NCBI GenBank assembly: GCA_017629985.1 | Contig: JAGBWD010000037.1 | Location: forward strand, 1-45,612 | Source of the DNA: Alistipes sp. | GTDB taxonomy: Bacteria > Bacteroidota > Bacteroidia > Bacteroidales > Rikenellaceae | Direction: 5' to 3' | Length of the DNA stretch: 45,612 nt | Shown: piece after piece, positions 7,708 to 15,161 of the stretch | Position numbering within the stretch: the first letter of the stretch is position 1 | How the letters are laid out: each line of letters begins with the position of its first letter | The notes under the pieces: generated by a model | The model's database searches: none | Told to the model about the DNA's origin: nothing | What the model saw: the letters and a program-made list of their open reading frames with translations, nothing else | Program-made: the position numbers and the translations under genes

Positions 7708-9522
7708 CTAATATAATTTTAGTGCTTCGGTAAGCTTATGGTTATCCTTACGGTCGCGGACTGCAAGGCGTATGTAGTTACGGTTGTTGAATGCCGCCTT
7801 TGTTGAGCAATCCTTAATCAGGATGTTGTGGTCTGCAAGTAGGCGCACTGCCAACTCTCGTGCCGATAGCTTACCTCCTGTAATCTCGCACAAGAAGTAG
7901 TTAGCCTGCGAAGGTATAACATGGAGATATGGAATCTGCTGCAGCTCATCGTAGAAGAGCTTACGCTCCTGGCGGAATAGCTCACACGCCTTGAGGTACT
8001 CCTTGTGATACTTCTCGTATATCTGCATGTAGAACTCTCCGAAGGAGTTGATGTTCCATATAGCCACCTCGCGTTTTAGCTCTGCGATAATCTCTTTGTT
8101 ACCACTAGCAAGGATGCCAAGGCGGAAGCCTGGCACGCCATACGACTTTGAGATGCTCTTCACAACGCAAAGATGAGGGTTTGCTGCAAGAATCTCATTC
8201 TTGAGGAGCGAGAACTCACCCTCCACATCTACAAAGTCCACAAACGACTCATCTACGATAAAGGTGATACCCTTCTGCTGTGACCACTCTATGAGTTGCA
8301 TCAAATCGCCATAGGGGATGTAGTTTCCCGATGGGTTATCGGGGTTTATGAGGAGCAATGTTTTTATATCTCTCTGGCCAAAGAAGGCGATAATATCTGC
8401 GGCATTGTAGCGCATGTCGCGATTCTCGGGGATATAGATATCGAGGTTCTCCTTAACAGCTCTATTGGGGTACTCCTCGAAGGTGGGGTATATAACACCC
8501 ATCTTCGCGGCATGTCGCTCCACGAAGGCCTTAATAAGCTCTGCGGCACCATTTCCCACCACCACAAAATCTTGGCTGATGCCGAAATATTTTGCTGCAA
8601 GGAGGCTATTGACACGCATACCCGAAGGGTACTCACGCATGAGGGTCTCGAAGCTCGCCTTTATCTCGTCTATCATCTGCTGTGGTGGAAAGTATGGGTT
8701 TACCAAGTAGCAGAAGTCGAGCATATTAGGGTATCTCCAGTAGCCACCATAGCGTGAGGCGATGGCACGATAACGCTCCTCATCGCTTGTTGCGAAGATG
8801 CTTGATGCAATATCCAAATCCTGGATGTCATCTATCTCGTACCACTTTTCGCCATCTAGGGGCAGTGCCTTGAGTGGTGAGTCATCAAGTAGTGTGATAA
8901 CCTTAAGCACCTGCTCATAATACTCATTATTGCCCAAGGCCTGGCAATATGCCTCGAGGAATGGGACATAGTGTGAGGTAGAGAAGTCCTTGCTAAATTT
9001 GTAGATATTTACCGTTTTGTAGTAGCTATCTATCTCCGAGTATCTGAATCTATCCTTGCCACAAAACTCCTTAATCTTGTTATTATCATCGAGGGTCACC
9101 ACAGTACCATCCATCCAGCTCTCATACTTATCCACAAGAGCGATGTTAGGGTAGCTCTCCTCCACAATTTTTCGTAGCACGCTCTCCTCAAATATGAGGT
9201 CAGACTCTAGGAGCAGGGTATCATCCTGCAACAGATACTCTCGGGCAAGAAAGAGGGAGTATATGTTGTTAGTCTTGTCGTAAACGCTATTCTCCACATA
9301 GGTAATATCCATACCTTTGTAGTGTGTGCCTACCCAATCCTTAACATTTTGTGCCTCATATCCCACAACAAGCACCACATGTTTGATGCCTTGCTTGGCT
9401 ATAGTCTCAAGAGTCCTATCAATAAGGCGCACGCCATTGACCTCAAGCATACACTTGGTGTTGTTATTGGTCAATTCGCCAAGGCGGCGACCCATTCCTG
9501 CTGCTAGAATTATTGCTTGCAT
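7708..9522 (-). CDS. Bifunctional sugar/choline-type nucleotidyltransferase fused to a class I/II PLP aminotransferase or decarboxylase
   Basis: This protein has 604 aa from the ATG at 9522. Residues 1-235 are a LicC/MobA-type nucleotidyltransferase: AIILAAGMGRRLGEL with Lys23, ESDLI with Asp108, and EIDD near 230. Residues about 260-604 are a fold-type I PLP enzyme of the HisC/CobD kind: INPDNPSG near 392-399, Asp424 in VDES, the Schiff-base lysine in SISKSYGVPGFRLG (Lys459) and an arginine in YIRLAVR. A GTG-type start further upstream would lie in the previous gene and is rejected. The likely product is a CMP-activated amino compound such as CDP-ethanolamine made from phosphoserine. PntC fusions also join these activities but with a different transaminase. 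Context with a phosphoglycosyl transferase suggests glycan decoration. Confidence 0.8.
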   Translation of the reverse strand: MQAIILAAGMGRRLGELTNNNTKCMLEVNGVRLIDRTLETIAKQGIKHVVLVVGYEAQNVKDWVGTHYKGMDITYVENSVYDKTNNIYSLFLAREYLLQDDTLLLESDLIFEESVLRKIVEESYPNIALVDKYESWMDGTVVTLDDNNKIKEFCGKDRFRYSEIDSYYKTVNIYKFSKDFSTSHYVPFLEAYCQALGNNEYYEQVLKVITLLDDSPLKALPLDGEKWYEIDDIQDLDIASSIFATSDEERYRAIASRYGGYWRYPNMLDFCYLVNPYFPPQQMIDEIKASFETLMREYPSGMRVNSLLAAKYFGISQDFVVVGNGAAELIKAFVERHAAKMGVIYPTFEEYPNRAVKENLDIYIPENRDMRYNAADIIAFFGQRDIKTLLLINPDNPSGNYIPYGDLMQLIEWSQQKGITFIVDESFVDFVDVEGEFSLLKNEILAANPHLCVVKSISKSYGVPGFRLGILASGNKEIIAELKREVAIWNINSFGEFYMQIYEKYHKEYLKACELFRQERKLFYDELQQIPYLHVIPSQANYFLCEITGGKLSARELAVRLLADHNILIKDCSTKAAFNNRNYIRLAVRDRKDNHKLTEALKLY

Positions 9523-9547
9523 AACTGTAGTTAGTAGTTTGTCTCTT

Positions 9548-10546
9548 TTAAAATTTATTACCAAATACTATGGCACTAAAGGTGTTCCAGAGTATCTTAA
9601 TATCGAGCCACGAGGAGCGATTTTCGAGGTAGTAGAGGTCTAGCTCTAGGCGCCGAAGCATCTTCTCCATGGTGTCTGTATAACCATTATATAGTGTGGC
9701 GTAACTTGTCACGCCAGGGCGTATCTGATAGAGCAGTGTGTAGCGCTTGTCATACTCCATAATCTGCTCTATGTAGTACCTCCTCTCGGGGCGAGGCCCT
9801 ATAAATGTCATGTCGCCACGTAGCACATTCCACAGCTGCGGTAGCTCGTCTAGGTGGTGTGCGCGAATGAACTTACCTATCTTTGTTAGGCGATTGTCGC
9901 GCTCTGCGCCACCGTGCGAGAGCTGTGGGCCATCTCTCTCTGCATCTATCCTCATAGAGCGAAACTTATATATGTGGAAGGGTTGCCCAAACCGCCCCAC
10001 ACGCTCCTGCTTATATATCGCAGGGCCACCATCCTCCGCACGTACAAGGATGTAGGTGATAAGGATGAGGGGTGCAAAGAGGATTATCGCCACCAGCGAG
10101 AAGATGATGTCTGCTGCTCGCTTGAGATATCGTGCTATGGTGCTCATGCCATCTTTGATATGCTGCTCATCAGCGATTATATCACTCACCACGGTCTGCA
10201 CCCAGCGATTATTCTTCTTTGCGCTAGCGCTCTTTACCAGCTCTACCCATCCTGCGTACTCCTCATTGCTAAACGTGGTAGCATAATTTATACATAGGTA
10301 GTCACCTTGTTTCTCCACCTCGGCGTGACAACAGACCTTGTCGAGGGTGTTGCTTCCAACCATCACACACGCCATATCCATCTCCGTAGAGTATCGGTCT
10401 AGGGTGTGCAATCCTGCGTCACGAACTATATGTTGTAGTGCGTAGGCCGATTTACCATAGGCAATCCATGCACCACGCTCCTGCTGATAGTGGCAGTGTA
10501 CGCTCTGGCCACTATTTCCTCTCTCCATCTTTAGGATATTATTCAT
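9548..10546 (-). CDS. Polyprenyl-phosphate phosphoglycosyl transferase (bacterial sugar transferase family)
   Basis: This 332-aa protein ends in the bacterial sugar transferase domain of the PglC/WcaJ group. It has a single membrane helix at about 146-168 preceded by KRAAD, then YKQERVGRFGQPF, FRSMR, the catalytic Asp-Glu pair in HLDELPQLWNVLRGD (Asp233, Glu234) and FIGPRPERR. The family transfers a sugar phosphate from a nucleotide sugar to undecaprenyl phosphate, starting glycan assembly at the cytoplasmic face. The 130 N-terminal residues have no motif I recognise. The gene lies 25 nt before the fusion enzyme. No glycosyltransferase cluster follows, so other assembly enzymes must be encoded elsewhere. 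Confidence 0.9.
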   Translation of the reverse strand: MNNILKMERGNSGQSVHCHYQQERGAWIAYGKSAYALQHIVRDAGLHTLDRYSTEMDMACVMVGSNTLDKVCCHAEVEKQGDYLCINYATTFSNEEYAGWVELVKSASAKKNNRWVQTVVSDIIADEQHIKDGMSTIARYLKRAADIIFSLVAIILFAPLILITYILVRAEDGGPAIYKQERVGRFGQPFHIYKFRSMRIDAERDGPQLSHGGAERDNRLTKIGKFIRAHHLDELPQLWNVLRGDMTFIGPRPERRYYIEQIMEYDKRYTLLYQIRPGVTSYATLYNGYTDTMEKMLRRLELDLYYLENRSSWLDIKILWNTFSAIVFGNKF

Positions 10547-10599
10547 GTTGGCTATTTTTAGGGATTTCCCCTCTAGATAGCTAATTTCATGCCATATCC

Positions 10600-11733
10600 C
10601 TATATCAATCTTCGTGTTGTCGTCTCTGGTGTTAAACGCATAGCCTGCAGGTCGGCGCCCTCAATTATCACCACTCCTGGGGCCTTGCCACAAGCAAAGC
10701 TACCCTTAACATCCTCTATTCCTAGTGCTTTAGCACCATTTATTGTTGCCCATGTAAGCATCTCGGCAAGTGGGGCATCGCATATCTTGCCTATCTGTCG
10801 TAGGTTCTCTATCATCGAGAGGCTACGTGCCGAGGCCAACGAGTCTGTTCCTATGGCAATTTTAGCACCCATATCTCGAAGCAGTGCCACGGGAGGCTCT
10901 TGCCTTGAGATATATCTGTTTGACTCGGGGCATAACACCCATGTAGCATTGCGTGTATGTCTCTCAATAGTTGCAACATCCTCGGCTGTGGCACGTGTGG
11001 CATGCACCAGAAGCATAGCCCTCTCTGTGGGTGTAGAGGCTACGATGCGCTCCGCAGGTGTCGCGTAGTGTAGAAAGTCACACTGCCACCCCATACGCTC
11101 GTACCAATCATGCAGAGAGCCACGGTGTTGGTAGAGCAACGCTTCGTCATCGCTTTCGAGGAGGTGTATCGATAAAGCTCCTTCGTTGCTACATAGCTCT
11201 CTAAAGGGGGCATCCTGCACCGAGTATGTGGAGTGTGGCGTAACAGAACACCTATCATAACGCGTTGCAAGCTCACGCAGTGGAGCTGTCGAGAGGTTGT
11301 TAAGCCCAAAATGCTCAAACATAGTGTGATACTCTATCTTTGAGTTCTGCTTCACCGCCATAACAAGGTCATCGTTGGCGATATCTGCCACGGCCTCCAC
11401 ACCCTCATCCCACATTTTAGCATCTGCAACACGTGAGGCTCGAAGACGCTCCTCTGTCGTGAAGTTATTGCGTACAGCACCTATAGCACGTGCGAAGCCT
11501 GCAAAGCCACTCCCCTCCTCAATATGGTTGTGGAGGTAGGATAGCTCTATGTGGCAGTGTGCGTTTATCATGCCAGGGATAAGAATTCCAGGGTAGAACT
11601 CCACGCTAGCCATAGCATCGATATTTGAACTCTCTATTATATTGGTTATTACACCGTTATCATCGAGTTCAATCACACGATTTCGCACCAGCTCGCCATC
11701 AATTAGTGCGTAGTGTGAGGCTATCTTTCTCAT
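10600..11733 (-). CDS. Amidohydrolase-superfamily deaminase
   Basis: This 377-aa protein has the metal ligands of the cytosine-deaminase-like amidohydrolase group: NAHCH near 58-62, TPHSTYSV, a histidine in SIHLLES, HATRA, and the terminal aspartate in GTDSLAS. The family deaminates purine or pyrimidine derivatives or aminofutalosine. Bacteroidales members of this size are often annotated only as amidohydrolases, and I cannot fix the substrate. It begins 35 bp inside the DUF4296-type gene, so expression is coupled. An aminofutalosine deaminase of menaquinone synthesis is possible, but no other mqn gene is present in the window. Confidence 0.8.
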   Translation of the reverse strand: MRKIASHYALIDGELVRNRVIELDDNGVITNIIESSNIDAMASVEFYPGILIPGMINAHCHIELSYLHNHIEEGSGFAGFARAIGAVRNNFTTEERLRASRVADAKMWDEGVEAVADIANDDLVMAVKQNSKIEYHTMFEHFGLNNLSTAPLRELATRYDRCSVTPHSTYSVQDAPFRELCSNEGALSIHLLESDDEALLYQHRGSLHDWYERMGWQCDFLHYATPAERIVASTPTERAMLLVHATRATAEDVATIERHTRNATWVLCPESNRYISRQEPPVALLRDMGAKIAIGTDSLASARSLSMIENLRQIGKICDAPLAEMLTWATINGAKALGIEDVKGSFACGKAPGVVIIEGADLQAMRLTPETTTRRLI

Positions 11734-12613
11734 TGCGTAGCGAATCGGTTGTTAGTGTATCTGCAGGCATCACAACCTCGAGTGTGTCGGCCGTAAAGGC
11801 GGTCATCAGCGCGTGGTTGAACATGCGAAGGTTTAACTGATGATGGTAGAGGCTATCTACACTCTGCTCTGTGGGCAACACACGTACCACCTTAAACTCC
11901 TTGATAGTAATATCAGGAAGCTTCGACTCCTCATGATTAGGGTGGTAGAACATGTCGATATGTAGCTCCTTATGTGATGAGTCGGTCTTAAACTTACGCG
12001 AGTATTTAGCTTCACGATAGCGTGTGAGCATCATGGTATGTCGGAAAACCTCTTGAGTATCCTTGGTCATGAGGTGTGCCTCCACACGTGAGTTATAATT
12101 CTCATCGAGGGTGTCTATAAGGTAGGTGAAGGTTATAGTATACTCTGCGGGTACTATATCCTCAATCTTTATGCGTAGCTTGGAGGTGTCACGCATACGC
12201 TTTACGCGAATCAGCGAGTCGCTATATACGGTTCGTGTATATGTGCGCTTGGCGATGTTATCTATAGTATCTAGTACCATCATTTTGCGCGCCTCTATCC
12301 TTGCCTCCCTGCTTAAGCGGTCGTTCACCTCGGCAATAAGATCCGAGAGCATGGCACTCTTACGCTCCGAGAATGTCATGATAGTATAATGAAAGTCCTT
12401 TATCGAATATCCGTAGCGCTCGAAGATTGGCTCATAGATATATAGCGAGTCATCGTTGATGTTTGCCTCATCAAGATATGCGTTGGCGATATAGGCATCG
12501 TGGAAGATATCTTTGAGGACATCATCGGGGACCACTTGTGGGCGATTTGAGCATGCTGCAACAAGTAGTATCAGCGCTGCAGATGCCATGTATTTCATTA
12601 ATTTCAGTACCAT
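11699..12613 (-). CDS. DUF4296-type lipoprotein
   Basis: This 304-aa protein starts with a lipoprotein signal: a hydrophobic stretch ending LLVAAC, with Cys21 as the probable lipidated residue. Residues about 28-95 resemble DUF4296 (PDDVLKDIFHDAYIANAYL, then a helical segment), and the rest is unrecognised and rich in charged beta-prone sequence. It is likely anchored to a periplasmic or outer membrane face. It overlaps the amidohydrolase gene by 35 bp and follows the FtsX-type permease by 21 nt. An internal Met at residue 6 is an equally plausible start. Function unknown. Confidence 0.75.
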   Translation of the reverse strand: MVLKLMKYMASAALILLVAACSNRPQVVPDDVLKDIFHDAYIANAYLDEANINDDSLYIYEPIFERYGYSIKDFHYTIMTFSERKSAMLSDLIAEVNDRLSREARIEARKMMVLDTIDNIAKRTYTRTVYSDSLIRVKRMRDTSKLRIKIEDIVPAEYTITFTYLIDTLDENYNSRVEAHLMTKDTQEVFRHTMMLTRYREAKYSRKFKTDSSHKELHIDMFYHPNHEESKLPDITIKEFKVVRVLPTEQSVDSLYHHQLNLRMFNHALMTAFTADTLEVVMPADTLTTDSLRNEKDSLTLRTN

Positions 12614-12634
12614 AAGTCTCTAGGTATATATCTG

Positions 12635-13822
12635 TTAGCTCTTTAGGCGTGTGCGAACTGTAGCCCACGAGACTATCGAGCCGGTTATTATTACTATCAT
12701 CACTATCAAGGCTACATCTCCAATGTTGAGGCTTACGGGGTAGCCCTGTAGGAAGCTATCGCCAGGAATCTTTACAAAATTATAGTGTTGTTGTAGGAGA
12801 GCCACGCCACAACCAAGTATCGTACCCACAAGGCAGCCTATGGTTGTCAGTAGCACGCCCTCACCAACGAAGATGTTGCGAATGAGGCTCTTGCTAGCCC
12901 CTAGTGCTTTGAGGATGGCGATGTCGCGTTGCTTCTCGGTGATAAGCATAATCACAGTACCAACAATGGAGAATGTAGCTATGAGGATTATTAATGCTCC
13001 GATAAGCAGTATGGCATACTTCTCCATCTTCAGTATGGCGTTTATCGAGGCATTCTTCTCATCTCGCGTTACCACCTTTTTCTCCTCCCCAATAACCTCC
13101 TCCAGTGACGCTATAACATCTTTTGTGTCATAGCCGTCTGCAACTTTTATGGCAATGGCCGAGGCTCTGTTAGGGTAGTTCAGAAGGCTCTGCACCCTAT
13201 TAAGTTCGGCGATAGCAAGTGTGCTGCTTATCTCCTCGTTGCCATTTACTGCGCCGCCAAGGTATGTTGTCATGCGCGATATGCCTCCCATGGGAAGAAG
13301 TGTGGATATCTGTCTACGGTTTAGGGCATAAAGCTCTATCTGTGTGCCTATGCCATAGAGACCTAGCGAGGAGCATAGTGCGGTGCCGAGAACTATATCA
13401 CCAGAATATATCGACTCTATGCTTCCCACGGCTATAAGCTGCTCTAGGGCCATGACCTCGGAGTAGCTACGCTCTACGCCGCGCAGCGTAAGCGTTATGC
13501 GTCTTCCTGCTGATGAGGCTATGACACTCTGCTCTAGGTATGGTGCTACAGCCTGCACCCCATCCACCTCGGCAATAGCATCGAGGTCACTCGTGCTATA
13601 CTCCATCGTCTGACCGCGGCGTGCGACAACCTCCATATCTCCATCTATGGCGCTATTTAGCTCTGCAACGGCCTCCGACAGACCATCGAATACCGCCATG
13701 AGGATAATCATAGCTGCTGTGGGAACGGCCACGGCAATAAGGCTTACCCACGCAATGATGTTTATCACCGAGTGTGATTTCGGTGAAAACATATAGCGGC
13801 GCGCAAACTTCCCCCACAGCAT
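12635..13822 (-). CDS. FtsX-family ABC permease, LolC/LolE-like
   Basis: This 395-aa protein has one N-terminal membrane segment (about 22-45), a periplasmic domain of roughly 210 residues, and three C-terminal membrane segments (about 272-295, 320-345, 365-388). This is the MacB/FtsX topology. The segment GTVIMLITEKQRDIAILKALGAS matches the conserved cytoplasmic loop that couples to the ATPase. LolCE-type permeases move lipoproteins from the inner membrane toward the outer membrane. Bacteroidales often carry a single such permease beside rbfA, as here. No ATPase gene is adjacent, so its partner would be encoded elsewhere. Confidence 0.85.
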   Translation of the reverse strand: MLWGKFARRYMFSPKSHSVINIIAWVSLIAVAVPTAAMIILMAVFDGLSEAVAELNSAIDGDMEVVARRGQTMEYSTSDLDAIAEVDGVQAVAPYLEQSVIASSAGRRITLTLRGVERSYSEVMALEQLIAVGSIESIYSGDIVLGTALCSSLGLYGIGTQIELYALNRRQISTLLPMGGISRMTTYLGGAVNGNEEISSTLAIAELNRVQSLLNYPNRASAIAIKVADGYDTKDVIASLEEVIGEEKKVVTRDEKNASINAILKMEKYAILLIGALIILIATFSIVGTVIMLITEKQRDIAILKALGASKSLIRNIFVGEGVLLTTIGCLVGTILGCGVALLQQHYNFVKIPGDSFLQGYPVSLNIGDVALIVMIVIITGSIVSWATVRTRLKS

Positions 13823-13850
13823 ACTCCTAAATATTGGCCGTTAAGTGATG

Positions 13851-14189
13851 CTACTCCTTGAGAAGGTTATCGATATTCTCGATATACTCTAGAGAGTCAT
13901 CGATGAACCACTCCAACTCTGGCACAATCTTGAGCTGGTTGCGGATACGCGCACCGAGAAGCTTACGAACATACCAGCTCTTCTCCTTGATAGCCTCAAG
14001 CATCGCCTCGCTACGGTCAAAAGGGAAGATGCTTATATAGAGCTTTGCGTATGCCAAGTCGGGAGATACGCGCACCGTAGTTACAGTAACGAGGGAGCCT
14101 CGAATGGTATCTGCCAGATCCTTTTGTAGTATCTCGGCGATGTCGCGCTGAATCTGTCGTGCAATTTTTTGTTGTCTTGTAGAGTCCAT
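13851..14189 (-). CDS. rbfA: 30S ribosome-binding factor A
   Basis: This 112-aa protein has the RbfA size and sequence: an N-terminal helix RQQKIARQIQRDIAEIL, the KH-like core (VTTVRVSPDLAYAKLYISIF) and the C-terminal helix region RIRNQLKIVPELEWFIDDS. RbfA binds the 30S subunit near the 5' helix of 16S rRNA and aids maturation, notably in the cold. It sits between the permease gene (28 nt) and the beta-barrel gene (30 nt) without a visible promoter of its own. Confidence 0.95.
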   Translation of the reverse strand: MDSTRQQKIARQIQRDIAEILQKDLADTIRGSLVTVTTVRVSPDLAYAKLYISIFPFDRSEAMLEAIKEKSWYVRKLLGARIRNQLKIVPELEWFIDDSLEYIENIDNLLKE

Positions 14190-14219
14190 ATTATCTTATT
14201 TTATTAGTTATTCTATCTG

Positions 14220-15143
14220 TTATCGGCGCATAGTACCTCCACTTTGTTGTGCGCCTCGGCCTCCTGTCTGGTTCGCTCCTGTCTGCTCCGAGAAGTTAAA
14301 CTTCTTGAGTCCCTTCTCCCTCTTTGGTCGCACCACAAACCACTCGTCAAAGCCTCGCTTGTTGAATCTCCATCCTACGGTGAGCGAGAAGTTGAGGTTG
14401 TCGATAGGTGAGCGCAGTGGTGTGTAGCCCTCATCACGACCCTCGAGGTGGAACGGACTCTCGTAGCCGTCCGTATGCGTAGAGTAGTACTTATTTCTAT
14501 TCTTGAGGATGTCGGCATATCCAAAGTTGTACCTCGCCTTAAAGCCCACCTCTACCTGTCCGAATAGCAACGCAAAGCCAGCGCCGCCCGCAAGGCCATA
14601 CTCAAAGCGGTTGTCGCGAGGAACCTTCCACTCATACTTACCACTCTTACCCTCAAATGGACCATCCTCATACTCGTAGTAGGAGTTGATGTTGAACGAC
14701 AGAACGAGTGCCGCCTCTATAAATATTCGCAATCTATTTTTGAATAGATATACGTGGGGCTGCCACACCAAAGGTAGCATGAGTGAGTTTACGTTGCGCC
14801 TATAGAATTTGTAGTGGCGAATCTCCTTCCTATCGTCACCCTCGCCCTCAAAGGTTGTGGTGTAGTAGTAGCCCATTCTGAAGCCACGCTCCAAATACTC
14901 AAGGTCGATACCCACGGCACCTACAAAACGGGGCTTCTCGCTATAGTAGCGCCACGATATTCCATAGTTCTCGCAGCCCCACATCCACTTCACCTCCTCG
15001 GTGGGGTAGAAGCGTGCATAGGAGGCTCCCGTACCACCCGTAAGGGTCAGGGTGTGCTGCGCTGTAGCTTGCTGGCTACAGAGTGCTGTGGCAAAGGTTA
15101 TCATCGCCACAACTACCAATTTTATGCTCTTTAATCTTCTCAT
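14220..15143 (-). CDS. Outer-membrane beta-barrel protein
   Basis: This 307-aa protein has a cleavable signal peptide (hydrophobic residues 8-20, probable cleavage after ATAQ, residue 29). It then shows alternating amphipathic beta strands with many aromatic ends, typical of small Bacteroidetes beta-barrel or PorT-like proteins. The C-terminal 40 residues are polar and rich in Gly, Gln and Arg (TGGRGAQQSGG) and probably extend past the barrel. It follows the Ig-like lipoprotein by 18 nt, which suggests a joint envelope role. I do not recognise a specific function. Confidence 0.7.
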   Translation of the reverse strand: MRRLKSIKLVVVAMITFATALCSQQATAQHTLTLTGGTGASYARFYPTEEVKWMWGCENYGISWRYYSEKPRFVGAVGIDLEYLERGFRMGYYYTTTFEGEGDDRKEIRHYKFYRRNVNSLMLPLVWQPHVYLFKNRLRIFIEAALVLSFNINSYYEYEDGPFEGKSGKYEWKVPRDNRFEYGLAGGAGFALLFGQVEVGFKARYNFGYADILKNRNKYYSTHTDGYESPFHLEGRDEGYTPLRSPIDNLNFSLTVGWRFNKRGFDEWFVVRPKREKGLKKFNFSEQTGANQTGGRGAQQSGGTMRR

Positions 15144-15161
15144 TGTGCTGTTGTTGGGGTA

